Source: Bifidobacterium imperatoris (GTDB lineage Bacteria > Actinomycetota > Actinomycetes > Actinomycetales > Bifidobacteriaceae). Taken from it: DNA of 64,000 nucleotides. Below the pieces are notes generated by a model, which saw only the letters and a program-made list of their open reading frames with translations, did no database searches and was not told the DNA's origin. A program made the translations under genes and the position numbers. Positions 55,347-64,000 of this stretch are shown one piece after another (position 1 is the first letter of the stretch; every line of letters starts with the position of its first letter). The stretch is from assembly GCF_002860405.1 (NCBI RefSeq), contig NZ_NMWV01000016.1:94222-158221 (forward strand), in the 5' to 3' direction.

Positions 55347-55610
55347 TCACAGATGCTTGTAGACATCCTCAAGGGTGAGGCCGTGCTTAATCATCATGAC
55401 CTGCACATGGTAGAGAAGCTGGCTCATCTCCTCAGCAGTACGGTCAGCGCCTTCGTATTCGGCGGCCATCCAGGTTTCGCCAGCCTCTTCGATAATCTTC
55501 TTACCGATGAAGTGGGTGCCCTTGTCGAGCTCATCGACAGTCAGAGAACCTTCAGGACGGGTCTGGGCTTTTTCGGAAAGTTCAGCGAACAGGGATTCAA
55601 ACGTCTTCAT
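55347..55610 (-). CDS. hisE: Phosphoribosyl-ATP pyrophosphatase
   Basis: An 87-aa MazG-like enzyme for the second step of histidine synthesis. Seen are [24 protein letters not shown], the [13 protein letters not shown] motif with metal-binding glutamates, and [15 protein letters not shown]. It is separate from HisI, as usual in actinobacteria. hisG follows after 107 bp. Confidence 0.95.
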
Positions 55611-55657
55611 AATACATGTCCTTTATGGGAGCCTGTGGCTAGGCAGCCTTGTTAATT

Positions 55658-56326
55658 TCAGTCCTTGTAAGCGGCTTCAGCCTTGGCGCGGATATCATCG
55701 ATGGCCTGTGCAGGGCTCTCGGCACCGTACACAGCGGAACCGGCCACGAGCACATCAGCACCTGCCTCGGCCACGATATGAGCGGTCTTGGGGCTCACAC
55801 CACCATCGACCTGGATACGGGTCTTCAGACCGCGGCGAGTGATCTCGTCACGCAGACGACGAACCTTGGCCATTTGGTTGTCCAGGAACTTCTGGCCGCC
55901 GAAGCCGGGTTCAACGGTCATGATAAGAATCATGTCGAACTCGTCGAGGATATCGAAAATCGGCTCTACCGGTTCAGCCGGACGAACCGCGAAGCAGGCC
56001 TTGCAGCCCATGTCGCGCAACTGGCGGGCCAGACGAACCGGGGCGTGGGTAGCTCCCATGTGGAAGGAGACAGATGCGGCGCCAAGCTTGGCATATTCCG
56101 GAGCCCAGCGGTCGGGGTCCTCAATCATCAGGTGCACGTCAACCGGCAGGTCGGTAACCTGGCAGATGCGGCCAACAATAGGCTCGCCAAGAGTCAGGTT
56201 CGGCACGAAATGATGGTCCATAACGTCAACGTGAACCAAGTCAGCGTTGGAGATGGCCTTGAGGTCACGCTCAAGGTTGCAGAAGTCGGCGGACAGAATG
56301 CTAGGTGCGATTGCGATCTTACTCAT
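55658..56326 (-). CDS. rpe: Ribulose-phosphate 3-epimerase
   Basis: A 222-aa TIM-barrel enzyme interconverting ribulose 5-phosphate and xylulose 5-phosphate, the phosphoketolase substrate in bifidobacteria. Hallmarks are IAPSILSADFCNLERDL, HVDVMDHHFVPNLTLG (metal/catalytic aspartate), HLMIEDP, VEPGFGGQKF and IQVDGGV. Spacing to hisE (47 bp) and lgt (59 bp) suggests one transcript. Confidence 0.96.
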   Translation of the reverse strand: MSKIAIAPSILSADFCNLERDLKAISNADLVHVDVMDHHFVPNLTLGEPIVGRICQVTDLPVDVHLMIEDPDRWAPEYAKLGAASVSFHMGATHAPVRLARQLRDMGCKACFAVRPAEPVEPIFDILDEFDMILIMTVEPGFGGQKFLDNQMAKVRRLRDEITRRGLKTRIQVDGGVSPKTAHIVAEAGADVLVAGSAVYGAESPAQAIDDIRAKAEAAYKD

Positions 56327-56385
56327 GGTTCCTTACCTTATCTTTGTAATGGGACTTGGTTGTACTATTTTCCACGATTTTCTTG

Positions 56386-57321
56386 TTACTTGCGCTTCTT
56401 CTGAGCGTCTTGCTCTTCCTGAATGCGCTGGCGCTCAAGCTCATCAGCGGTGACTGCGGCGAGTCGCTGTGCCTGGGCCTTGGGATCCGGCCCATATTGG
56501 TACAGCACCACGAAGAGGACGCATCCGAGGATGAAGACGATGATGGCCGTCCACACGTTGGTTCGCAATCCGAGAATGACCGTGGAGTAGTTGATACGCA
56601 CGTTTTCGATCCAAGTGCGGCCAAGGCCATACCACATCAAATACATGGCGAATTGCTGTCCAGCCTTAAGTCGGTCATACAGTCTGGAGCCAATGTAGAT
56701 GATGAGCGCTGCACCAATGAGGTTCCAAATCATCTCATAGAGGAAAGTTGGATGGAACAACGTGGTCTTGTAGTCCGGGCATTGTGAGCCGTTGTAGCAG
56801 ATTTCGGATTTGCCGATGGCATCGGCATCATTGAGTTTCAGCCCCCACGGCAGATTTGTGGGCCAACCGTACAGTTCCTGGTTGAACCAGTTGCCCAGTC
56901 GACCGATAGCCTGTGCCACCGGCAATGCCGGAGCGATGGCATCAGCGAAAATGGCGAATGGATAATGCTTGTGACGACACCAGAGAAATGCAGCCAAAGC
57001 GCCTACGGAAATACCTCCGAAGATGGCCATACCGCCTTCCCACACCTTTACGAGGTTGATGAGATTGCCGGTAGGTGGGAAGTAATCATAAGGCGTGGTG
57101 ATGCAGTGATAAAGGCGTGCGCCTACCAAAGCACAGGGCACAGTGACCAACGTGGTATCGAGAATCTGGTCGAAGGTACCGCCATAGCGCTTCCAGCGCT
57201 TGGTCAAAATCCATACGGCCACGCAAATGCCCGCCAGAATGCAGATGGCGTACATGTGGATGGTGACCGGACCAATCTTGAACTGTGAGAAGGTTGGTGA
57301 AGGAATATAAGCCAGATTCAT
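56386..57321 (-). CDS. lgt: Prolipoprotein diacylglyceryl transferase
   Basis: A 311-aa membrane enzyme that adds diacylglycerol to the lipobox cysteine of prelipoproteins. The Lgt signature GRLGNWFNQELYG is present, with about seven membrane segments and a charged C-terminal tail. It begins after trpA by 95 bp, with an inverted repeat in the gap. The trpA-lgt-rpe order links unrelated pathways in one direction. Confidence 0.95.
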   Translation of the reverse strand: MNLAYIPSPTFSQFKIGPVTIHMYAICILAGICVAVWILTKRWKRYGGTFDQILDTTLVTVPCALVGARLYHCITTPYDYFPPTGNLINLVKVWEGGMAIFGGISVGALAAFLWCRHKHYPFAIFADAIAPALPVAQAIGRLGNWFNQELYGWPTNLPWGLKLNDADAIGKSEICYNGSQCPDYKTTLFHPTFLYEMIWNLIGAALIIYIGSRLYDRLKAGQQFAMYLMWYGLGRTWIENVRINYSTVILGLRTNVWTAIIVFILGCVLFVVLYQYGPDPKAQAQRLAAVTADELERQRIQEEQDAQKKRK

Positions 57322-57360
57322 GATGCCTCGTGTTGTACCGTATTCATTGCTCGTGTCTGC

Positions 57361-57407
57361 CGAGTCACTACCCTACTGCGTCATAGACGAAACAAGGTAG
57401 TGACTCG
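57361..57407 (-). other. Inverted repeat between trpA and lgt
   Basis: Perfect 12-bp arms CGAGTCACTACC/GGTAGTGACTCG around a 23-nt loop, 9 bp after the trpA stop. A terminator-like or processing structure without a T-run. Confidence 0.5.
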
Positions 57408-57416
57408 CCAGAAAGT

Positions 57417-58286
57417 TCATCGAGCGTTATGAATGCCCTCAGCAAGTTCCTCGCTCTTGGCGGCAAGCAACTTCAGGCCCTCGGCAGTATCGCGGGCGGT
57501 CTTGTTGTCGTCGGCCAGCAACGTGTGCACGAGAGCGGAACCAACGATTACACCGTCGGCGTAGGAGCCAACCTTGGCGCCCTGCTCAGCAGTAGACACA
57601 CCGATGCCCACGCACACGTTCTTCGCACCAGCCTTGCGGGTGCGATCCACAAGCACTTCCGGAGAAGCGTCGATAGTGGAACGCTCACCGGTGACACCCA
57701 TGCGGGCTGCGGCGTAAACGAAGCCACGTGCGTTACGGGCCACGGTTTCCAGACGGTTGTCCGCGGAATCCGGAGAAACGAGGAAGATACGGTCCAGACC
57801 GTGGCGGTCAGAAGCTTCAATCCATTCCCCTGCTTCATCTGGAATCAGATCCGGGGTGATGAGGCCAGCGCCACCGGCGTTCTCGAAATCGGTGGCGAAA
57901 CGTTCAACGCCATAGTGGTAGATAAGATTCCAGTAGCTCATAATCAGTGGTACGCCGCCAGCATTGGCGACGGTTTCCACAGCTTCGAATACGCGTTTGA
58001 TGGTTTCGCCGTTCTTCAAGGCGATGGAGGATGCGGCCTGAATCACGGGACCATCCATCACTGGATCGGAGTATGGCAAGCCGATTTCCACAGCGTCAAC
58101 GCCATGCTCAACCATCGTCTTGAGTGCGTCCAGAGAAACCTCCGGATCTGGGAATCCATACGGCAGATAGCCGATGAAAACGGGCTTGTTTTCGGCCTTG
58201 AACTTGGTAAACATCGCCTCGGTCTGGCTAGGCTTGTGGCTGATACCCAGCGGCTGACCTGATGGCGTGGTTGCTGTATTGGTCAT
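57417..58286 (-). CDS. trpA: Tryptophan synthase alpha chain
   Basis: A 289-aa TIM barrel that cleaves indole-3-glycerol phosphate to indole for the beta subunit. The catalytic glutamate and aspartate are in VDAVEIGLPYSDPVMDGPVIQ. Also seen are FLVSPDSADNR and the phosphate-binding GIGVSTAEQ and GVIVGSALV. It lies 32 bp after trpCB with AGGAGAAAAG before the ATG. Confidence 0.96.
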   Translation of the reverse strand: MTNTATTPSGQPLGISHKPSQTEAMFTKFKAENKPVFIGYLPYGFPDPEVSLDALKTMVEHGVDAVEIGLPYSDPVMDGPVIQAASSIALKNGETIKRVFEAVETVANAGGVPLIMSYWNLIYHYGVERFATDFENAGGAGLITPDLIPDEAGEWIEASDRHGLDRIFLVSPDSADNRLETVARNARGFVYAAARMGVTGERSTIDASPEVLVDRTRKAGAKNVCVGIGVSTAEQGAKVGSYADGVIVGSALVHTLLADDNKTARDTAEGLKLLAAKSEELAEGIHNAR

Positions 58287-58318
58287 AATCTTTTCTCCTA
58301 CTTACGCATTCTTCGGGA

Positions 58319-60406
58319 TCATGCCACGGTGTTACCGTGTGCGCCGGTGACTTCCAAGGCCTTGGCCTGATCGTCAGTCAGGTAGCCGAACCACTTACCT
58401 GCGGTGGCCATGTCCTTGTCGCCTCGACCGGAGATGTTGATGATCATCACAGCCTTGTCATAGCCCTTGGCCTTGAGGTCTGCGGCGGCCTTGTAGGCAC
58501 CAGCCACGGCATGGGAGCTTTCGATGGCGGGAATGATGCCCTCGGTCTGGCTCAGGTCGCGGAAGGCATTCATAGCTTCCTCATCAGTGGCCCAGGAGTA
58601 GTTCACACGGCCAATATCCTTCAGCCATGCGTGCTCAGGGCCAACGGATGCGTAATCGAGACCTGCGGAGATGGAGTACGTGTCAAGGGTCTGGCCTTCG
58701 TCGGTCTCCAACAGGTAGCTCTTGGCACCTTGGAACATACCGAGTTGGCCGGTACCGGGCGCGAAACGAATGGCATGCTTGCCGGATTCGGGGCCGTTGC
58801 CGCCTGCCTCGTAGCCGTACAGATTCACACGGTCGTCATCGAGGAAAGCGTTCATTACGCCAATGGCGTTGGAGCCACCACCCACGCAGGCGCAAATCGC
58901 ATCCGGATGGTCGATGCCGTACCAATCCTTGAGCTGCTGCTTGGCTTCCTCACCAATGATCTTCTGGAAATCACGTACCATAGCCGGGAACGGGTGCGGA
59001 CCGGCGACCGTACCGAGCAGGTAATGCGTATCTTTGACGTTGGTCACCCAATCGCGCAGAGCTTCGTTGATGGCATCTTTCAGAATGCGGTCGCCGAGGG
59101 TCACTTCGACCACTTCAGCACCAAGCATGCGCATACGGGCCACGTTCAGGGCCTGACGGCGGGCATCAATCTGTCCCATGTAGATACGGCACTTGAGACC
59201 GAGCATGGCGCATACGGTAGCGGTGGCCACGCCGTGCTGACCGGCACCGGTCTCGGCGATCACGCGGGTCTTACCCATGCGCTTGACGAGCAGTGCCTGA
59301 CCGAGTGCATTGTTAATCTTGTGGGCACCCGTATGGTTCAGGTCTTCGCGCTTGAGGAAGATGCGTGCATCGAGACCGGTCTTGTCTTTCACGAGTTTGG
59401 CGAAGCGAGGAGCTTCGGTCAGAGGGCTCGGACGGCCTACGTAGCGCTGCTGCAGGGTCATGAATTCCTTATGGAATTCCGGATCAGCCTTGGCTTCGTT
59501 GTAGACGCGTTCAAGTTCATCAAGTGCGGTGATGAGGGCTTCCGGCACGTAACGGCCACCGAACTGTCCCCAGTACGGTCCCTGATGTTCGCTTAATGGG
59601 GTGGTTTCGGATGCTTTCACTTGTGCTCCTGCCTTTACTAGTCGTTCCACTGCAAGTTCATGATTATCGGCGGTGGCCACACCCTCGCCGACCAAAACTG
59701 CGTCCGCTCCTGCGCGGGCGTAATCCTCTACTTCGACTGCACCGAATACTCCGGATTCGGCCACTTTGATGACATCTTCCGGTAAATCGGCAGCCAGTTC
59801 GTTGTATTTGTTGACATCCACACGCAGGTTCTTCAGATTGCGGGCGTTGATGCCGATCACTCGGGCACCAGCCTTGCGTGCACGTTCGATTTCCTCACGG
59901 GTATGCGTTTCCACCAGCACGGTCATGTTGAGTTCGTGTGCCAGATCGAGCAGATGCTTGAGCTTGTCATCATCAAGTGCCGCCACAATCAGCAACACTA
60001 AATCGGCACCGTGCGCACGAGCCTCGTAAATCTGATAGTCGGTGACAATGAAATCCTTGCGCAGCACCGGAATGTGCACGGCGGCGCGAACTTTATCCAA
60101 ATCGTCAAGCGAGCCGAGGAAACGGCGGCCCTCGGTAAGCACGGAAATCGCGCTTGCACCGCCCTTTTCGTATTCGCGGGCCAAACCGGCCGGGTCCGGA
60201 ATGTCAGACAAATGGCCCTTGGACGGAGACGCGCGCTTGATTTCGGCAATCACCGGAATGCCATCCGCGCGCTTAAGCCATCGCATCGCGTCAATCGGAG
60301 CCGTGGCCGCAAGTGCGGCCTTCTTGACATCCTCCAGTGACACGGTGCGTTCACGGGTCTGCTGGTCTTCCAGCGCACCCGCTACTAATTCGTCCAGAAC
60401 CGACAT
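58319..60406 (-). CDS. Fused indole-3-glycerol-phosphate synthase - tryptophan synthase beta chain
   Basis: A 695-aa fusion of TrpC and TrpB. Residues 1-~265 are Trp[54 protein letters not shown]. From ~275 is Trp[24 protein letters not shown], the PLP lysine in [13 protein letters not shown], and [10 protein letters not shown]. Together with TrpA it covers the last two steps of tryptophan synthesis with channelled indole. The join is a short charged linker with no internal ribosome site. AAAGGGAGG precedes the ATG. No leader peptide was recognised in the 145 bp upstream. Confidence 0.95.
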   Translation of the reverse strand: MSVLDELVAGALEDQQTRERTVSLEDVKKAALAATAPIDAMRWLKRADGIPVIAEIKRASPSKGHLSDIPDPAGLAREYEKGGASAISVLTEGRRFLGSLDDLDKVRAAVHIPVLRKDFIVTDYQIYEARAHGADLVLLIVAALDDDKLKHLLDLAHELNMTVLVETHTREEIERARKAGARVIGINARNLKNLRVDVNKYNELAADLPEDVIKVAESGVFGAVEVEDYARAGADAVLVGEGVATADNHELAVERLVKAGAQVKASETTPLSEHQGPYWGQFGGRYVPEALITALDELERVYNEAKADPEFHKEFMTLQQRYVGRPSPLTEAPRFAKLVKDKTGLDARIFLKREDLNHTGAHKINNALGQALLVKRMGKTRVIAETGAGQHGVATATVCAMLGLKCRIYMGQIDARRQALNVARMRMLGAEVVEVTLGDRILKDAINEALRDWVTNVKDTHYLLGTVAGPHPFPAMVRDFQKIIGEEAKQQLKDWYGIDHPDAICACVGGGSNAIGVMNAFLDDDRVNLYGYEAGGNGPESGKHAIRFAPGTGQLGMFQGAKSYLLETDEGQTLDTYSISAGLDYASVGPEHAWLKDIGRVNYSWATDEEAMNAFRDLSQTEGIIPAIESSHAVAGAYKAAADLKAKGYDKAVMIINISGRGDKDMATAGKWFGYLTDDQAKALEVTGAHGNTVA

Positions 60407-60551
60407 GATCCTCCCTTTGCTGGTAGTCGATCATGCGTCACTCTAGGTCACTGCGAGGGTAAAGGCCGCGCCCGTCCTACATTCTGGGCTATTACCTGCA
60501 ATTCGATCATTGGCTTGGAGCACTGTGCGTGCAATCATCGGCCAGTCATAA

Positions 60552-61400
60552 CTACTTCACGAGCGAACGCAATAGCGCGATTTCATCACGGTGAGTGTTT
60601 GGCGTCTGTTCCTTGGTTTCCAGAATCATTGGCAGTTTCGCCATCATCGGGTCGTTCACAAGCCGCGTGAAGAATGGAATGCCGAGTTGGCCTTCTCCAA
60701 TGTTGGCATGGCGGTCTTTATGCGAGCCTAGACCGAACTGGGAGTCGTTCATATGAATGGCTTTGACCTTGCCGAAACCGATAATCTCATCCAGTTGATT
60801 CATCACATCGTCGTAATGGTTTACCAGATCATATCCAGCGTCCAGCACATGGCAGGTGTCGAAAGTGATGCCAACGTTTGCCTTGTTGTCGATGTCATTC
60901 ATGATAGTGGCGAGTTCTTCAAAGCTACGTCCGCATTCGGTGCCTTTGCCTGCCATAGTCTCCAGCAGTACCGGGATGCCGTTCGCACGTTCAAAGACTT
61001 GGTTCAGGCCTTCACTAATCAGCTGGCAGCCGGTTTCAGCGCCTTGCCCCACATGGGAGCCCGGATGAATGTTGATGTAGGTCTCCTGCCCGGCTTCGCG
61101 AATCGGAGTCAACAGTTCAATATCTTCAATCAATGCTTCGATGGCAAATTGGCGCTTAGCTTCATCCTTGCCGGCAAGATTGTAAACATAAGGCGCATGT
61201 ACCACCAGTGGACCATAGCCTTGCGCCTTCAATCGTGCTCCAAACTCCGCTGCTTGCGTCGGGTCCAACGCTTTCGACCGTTTGCCATACGGAGAGCGAG
61301 GGAAGAATGCGAATGCCGTACCGCCTTCGTCATGCGAACGCTTGAGCAATGCGTTCCATCCGCCAGTCGTTGACAGATGCGACCCAATGAACAATTCCAT
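60552..61400 (-). CDS. nfo: Deoxyribonuclease IV (endonuclease IV)
   Basis: A 282-aa AP endonuclease that nicks DNA 5' of abasic sites in base excision repair. It begins MELFIGSHLSTTGGW. Zinc-ligand regions are visible as VVHAPYVYNLAG, NIHPGSHVGQG, VLLETMAGKGTECG, ITFDTCHVLDAGYD, IHMNDSQFGLGSHKDRHANIGEG and ILETKEQ, matching the three-zinc site of the family. It stands alone between the trp operon and small membrane-protein genes. Confidence 0.95.
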   Translation of the reverse strand: MELFIGSHLSTTGGWNALLKRSHDEGGTAFAFFPRSPYGKRSKALDPTQAAEFGARLKAQGYGPLVVHAPYVYNLAGKDEAKRQFAIEALIEDIELLTPIREAGQETYINIHPGSHVGQGAETGCQLISEGLNQVFERANGIPVLLETMAGKGTECGRSFEELATIMNDIDNKANVGITFDTCHVLDAGYDLVNHYDDVMNQLDEIIGFGKVKAIHMNDSQFGLGSHKDRHANIGEGQLGIPFFTRLVNDPMMAKLPMILETKEQTPNTHRDEIALLRSLVK

Positions 61401-61466
61401 GCTTCCCTTCGCCTTTCATTCACTACATTGCTACCGAAATCTTACGTTAGCCGGCCTAGCCTGGTT

Positions 61467-61913
61467 TCACCCGTTACCGTGGTCAATTTCCGTCCAGGTC
61501 TTGCCATCATTATTCAATCGCAGATACCAGGTCATGGATTGGGGTCCTTTGGATAGGGACATGTCACTGCCATCGCAAGTAAAGTCAACCGTGGCTACGA
61601 ACATACGCTCTCGATCATTCTCGTCGTATTCCCAGTCCAAGAACTTATTGGCCGCGGCCTCATCATATGAGACTTTGTTCAGCGTGCACCCCGTGAATCC
61701 CGAAAAGGACTGGGTAACGGTTTTGCCGGCAGCATCAAGCTGCGCCTTGTCGAATTTGCTAGATGCCGAATACGAATATTGGACATGTGAGGTATCCGCT
61801 GGACGATCCATCCACCATTTCTCAAAGACGCACAATGCCACGACGATCAGCACCGCAATAACTACAATCACCACACCCCATCGGTATCCTTGCCTGTCTT
61901 GTGTATTCATCAT
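61467..61913 (-). CDS. Membrane-anchored unknown protein
   Basis: A 148-aa protein with one N-terminal transmembrane helix (residues ~13-33: WGVVIVVIAVLIVVALCVF) and an extracytoplasmic domain with two cysteines (GCTLNKV, DFTCDGS) that could pair. No family was recognised. The start at 61913 has GAAAGGAT upstream; a 41-residue longer frame is unlikely. Confidence 0.6.
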   Translation of the reverse strand: MMNTQDRQGYRWGVVIVVIAVLIVVALCVFEKWWMDRPADTSHVQYSYSASSKFDKAQLDAAGKTVTQSFSGFTGCTLNKVSYDEAAANKFLDWEYDENDRERMFVATVDFTCDGSDMSLSKGPQSMTWYLRLNNDGKTWTEIDHGNG

Positions 61914-62154
61914 GCAGGATCCTTTCCTATGGACGGCAATCACAGTCTTCTCGCATACAGTATCATCCGCATCACATGTCATTGATTTCCGTCTCTTGCC
62001 TTCTGTACCAATACTGCGCACACCATTCTCGGACAATCCGATGGCATCTTATTTTTTCAAGGCAATATCCGGGGAATCCCCGATAATCTCGTGCACAAAT
62101 CCGCGCGATAATGGAATGATATTGGCAGAAGCACGTACTGAGGGAGGGATCGAG

Positions 62155-62520
62155 ATGCGACTCATCGGTAATATTTTGTGGATTATTCTCGGCGGCATTG
62201 AAATCGCCATTGGCTGGGCCTTGGTGGGACTTGTGCTATGTATTTCGATTGTCGGCATTCCGCTCGGCATCCAGGCTTTTAAGATGGCAGGTCTTACATT
62301 GACTCCATTCGGTAAAACCGTACGTTACGGCGGCGGCTTCGGCTCCACACTGGCCAACATTGTGTGGGTGGTACTGGTTGGCATCTGGATGGCACTGAGT
62401 TATGTGGCTGCTGGCGTGTTCAATTGCATTACCATCATCGGTATTCCGTTTGGTTTGCAGTCCTTCAAAATGGCGAAACTGGCGCTCTGGCCATTCGGCG
62501 CGCAAATCGAGAATCTGTAA
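62155..62520 (+). CDS. YccF-family membrane protein
   Basis: A 121-aa protein with two YccF-type repeats. Each has a hydrophobic pair of helices ending in a GIP(L/F)G-(I/L)Q-(A/S)FK motif (SIVGIPLGIQAFKM and IIGIPFGLQSFKMAKLALWPFG). The family is widespread and uncharacterised, probably a small inner-membrane transporter or sensor. AGGGAGGGA precedes the ATG. It ends 8 bp from the convergent DUF1287 gene. Confidence 0.87.
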   Translation: MRLIGNILWIILGGIEIAIGWALVGLVLCISIVGIPLGIQAFKMAGLTLTPFGKTVRYGGGFGSTLANIVWVVLVGIWMALSYVAAGVFNCITIIGIPFGLQSFKMAKLALWPFGAQIENL

Positions 62521-62528
62521 TCCATAAT

Positions 62529-63335
62529 TTACTGCTTCCAGACTTTCAGTACCTGTTGCGGCACCTTGGAAGCGTCGAACCGATAATGTCCAGTTACATT
62601 CATGCGATGGGCGAATGCCAGATAATCGTTTTCGCGTTTGTTCTGTGCCATGTTGTGCAACACATAAGTGATGCCGTTGCTATCGCGTTTGTCCGAAACA
62701 ATGCCAATGTGTTTGGTGTGGTTGAAGACCACGATATCCCCACCTTGCCATGCGGTTTTGTCAGCAGGGTCAACGGTAAGGCTTTGCCCGTATTTGGCGA
62801 AGAATACGTCTAGCACGCCGGTTCGGCGAAAGTCGATGTTGGGGTCGGGATTCGGTACCACTTCGGCATAGGAAGCTGGGTCTGCGGCAATATCCGCGTC
62901 CACCATAGCTTTGAGATCATAACCGGCCTCGCGGAATGCTCGCCATACCAGGTCGGTGCATGCGCCACGGTCGTCAGGTGGATAGCCGCCTTGATAGTAG
63001 CCATCATCATATTGTGGTTTGGCCTGGGCATCCTTGCGCGCTCCGGCAACGATATCCGCATAATCATCGACTCCATTACCATTGAAATCGACCGGGCTTA
63101 CTGCTTTCGGATATTTCTGATTGGCTTCATCTGCTGGCATTGTCGAAGCATCCGAATCCTGTGAAGTAATGCCTGAGGCGGTGCCTGCTATCCGAGAGGT
63201 GACCGCATCTGCTATCGACTGCCAAGGCAAGCTTGTCATATGCCGTATGGCGAGCACACCGCCGAACACCAGCGCCAAGATAATCGCAACAGCAACAATC
63301 AGCTTCGTTCGGCGGTGAGTGTTACGCTGTATCAC
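62529..63335 (-). CDS. DUF1287-family protein
   Basis: A 268-aa protein with an N-terminal membrane anchor or signal (residues ~12-30) and a DUF1287 domain. The core shows YYQGGYPPDDRGACTDLVWRAFREAGYDLK, NIDFRRTGVLDVFF, WQGGDIVVF and GIVSD. A cysteine and histidines in these motifs recall NlpC/P60-like papain folds, so a cell-wall hydrolase role is possible but unproven. It overlaps the upstream small gene by 4 bp. Confidence 0.82.
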   Translation of the reverse strand: MIQRNTHRRTKLIVAVAIILALVFGGVLAIRHMTSLPWQSIADAVTSRIAGTASGITSQDSDASTMPADEANQKYPKAVSPVDFNGNGVDDYADIVAGARKDAQAKPQYDDGYYQGGYPPDDRGACTDLVWRAFREAGYDLKAMVDADIAADPASYAEVVPNPDPNIDFRRTGVLDVFFAKYGQSLTVDPADKTAWQGGDIVVFNHTKHIGIVSDKRDSNGITYVLHNMAQNKRENDYLAFAHRMNVTGHYRFDASKVPQQVLKVWKQ

Positions 63336-63517
63336 TTTTCGCCTGCAGATTGTTGGTTGTTCTGATTCCGCTTATAACAGTCCCAGAAGTATTCGATTAT
63401 GTCCAGTGCAATCGCAATCGCAGCAATAATGGCAACCAACAGATTGTCGCCTATAGCACTAATCAGCAATAGCACATAGCACGCGATTCGGACCACTCGC
63501 CACCAATTTACACTCAT
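63332..63517 (-). CDS. Small membrane protein upstream of the DUF1287 gene
   Basis: A 61-aa protein with two close hydrophobic segments (residues ~8-24 and 26-44) and a basic/glutamine-rich tail. Not recognised. It overlaps the DUF1287 gene start by 4 bp (ATGA), so the two are translationally coupled. The insertion sequence at the window edge begins within about 50 bp of its start and could have displaced its promoter. Confidence 0.6.
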   Translation of the reverse strand: MSVNWWRVVRIACYVLLLISAIGDNLLVAIIAAIAIALDIIEYFWDCYKRNQNNQQSAGEK

Positions 63518-63540
63518 GGTTTTATGGTAGCGCCATGCTT

Positions 63541-64000
63541 TGAGGCTTTGGTAAAGCGACGTGCCTCACGTTTTTTGAGCGCGTAGGGTGTGGTGGTGCC
63601 TCATCGGGAATGAGCGCGAACGGTATCGGTCCTGTTTGGCTTGTCTTATGGAAGACAGGATCAGCATGGCGACGAAGCGGCAGGTCACCCTGAGATTCAG
63701 GGATGAATACATGAAGGCGTCGAAGAAGGACAAGGGACGCATCCTCGATGAGATGTGCTCCGTGCTGGGAATCGGCAGGAGCACCGCGAGACGCAGACTC
63801 ACGGAAGCCGGGCGCGGCAGGCCGTCGATGTCGCCCGCGGAGCGGCCGAAGCGGTATTCGGAGCAGTCGCGCGAGCTGCTGGTCCAGGTGTGGCTGATGA
63901 TGGATGCGCCGTGCGCGAAGTACCTCAAGGCGATGCTGCCCCTGTGGATGCCCATGCTGCGCGCGCACGGCGAGCTCGCCGACTGGGACGGTTGCGCGTT
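63541..64000 (+). mobile_element. Insertion sequence, left end (cut by the window)
   Basis: The G+C-rich stretch reaching the right edge carries a transposase frame from 63666. In front of it are two direct repeats, GTGCCTCA-N7-TGAGCGCG at 63561-63583 and 63596-63618, 35 bp apart, as expected for transposase-binding sites near an IS end. The exact left terminus was not fixed. Confidence 0.7.
63666..64000 (+). CDS. Transposase (integrase-type), N-terminal fragment
   Basis: About 111 residues are visible and the frame is open at the right edge. The opening TLRFRDEYMKASKKDKGRIL, then GIGRSTARRRL and a KYLKAMLPLWMPMLRAHGEL segment resemble the N-terminal region of integrase-catalytic-domain transposases of unclassified IS types found in bifidobacteria and elsewhere. 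The DDE catalytic domain would lie beyond the window. ATG at 63666 has AGGA 5 nt upstream; an in-frame ATG at 63648 has none. Confidence 0.72.
   Translation, partial: MATKRQVTLRFRDEYMKASKKDKGRILDEMCSVLGIGRSTARRRLTEAGRGRPSMSPAERPKRYSEQSRELLVQVWLMMDAPCAKYLKAMLPLWMPMLRAHGELADWDGCA

Noticed and set aside
58337..59596. 419-codon open frame opposite trpCB
   Set aside because: Shadow of the TrpB half; no recognisable domain or ribosome site.
60407..60551. trp leader peptide and attenuator
   Set aside because: No short frame with tandem tryptophan codons or alternative hairpins was found in the 145 bp before trpCB.

Overview
The window is chromosomal DNA of a Bifidobacterium, most likely of the B. 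longum/breve group. The assignment rests on gene content: neighbouring transketolase and transaldolase genes of the fructose-6-phosphate (bifid) shunt, fused TrpC-TrpB and Cmk-Der proteins, actinobacterial markers (RbpA, HelY, WYL/PafBC-like regulator, DUF881-Sbp-FHA-MerR cluster, DUF6350, DUF3017), a CIRCE/HrcA heat-shock module and an actinobacterial-type SOS box. Most genes are moderately G+C-rich, with clear Shine-Dalgarno sites and hairpin terminators between units. Species was not determined by comparison.

Layout. 1-5.5 kb: end of pgk, then tpiA, secG, an L-lactate dehydrogenase and a coupled set of HAD phosphatase, ADP-ribosylglycohydrolase-family and PfkB-kinase genes. 5.5-8.5 kb: a helix-turn-helix/aminotransferase fusion behind a promoter carrying five TTGAAC half-sites, then a shortened RelA/SpoT-domain gene paired with a small unknown gene. 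8.5-15 kb (minus strand): a MetE-like methyltransferase, brnQ, tal and tkt. 15-20.5 kb: CIRCE-hrcA-dnaJ, a fructosamine-kinase-like gene, uppP and a PAC2-family gene. 20.6-21.2 kb: five tRNAs (Gly, Cys, Val, Val, Gly). 21.4-37.3 kb: housekeeping run thrS, yebC-ruvC, SOS box-ruvA-ruvB, yajC, apt, sucCD, DUF6350-purH, DUF3017, an aquaporin, a pseudouridine synthase and cmk-der.

37.4-41.9 kb is accessory. A tRNA-Pro gene is followed by an A+T-rich island: a DNA methyltransferase, a restriction-endonuclease-like gene broken by a frameshift at a six-A tract, and an unknown protein with weak PIN-like end motifs. 41.9-49.7 kb returns to core genes: ugpA, a WYL regulator, a small membrane protein, helY, rbpA and a Gph-like phosphatase. 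50-60.4 kb (minus strand) is a long biosynthetic and envelope run reading trpCB, trpA, lgt, rpe, hisE, hisG, pgsA-like, DUF881, sbp, DUF881, FHA, MerR. 60.5-63.5 kb has nfo and small membrane proteins, and the right edge enters an insertion sequence whose transposase is cut by the window.

The least explained items are: two large inverted-repeat elements (21224-21308 and 49751-49838) with unrelated 28-bp perfect arms but matching loops; the restriction island with its frameshifted nuclease and unknown third gene; the HTH-aminotransferase with its TTGAAC operator array; and the shortened alarmone-synthetase-like gene with its small partner.
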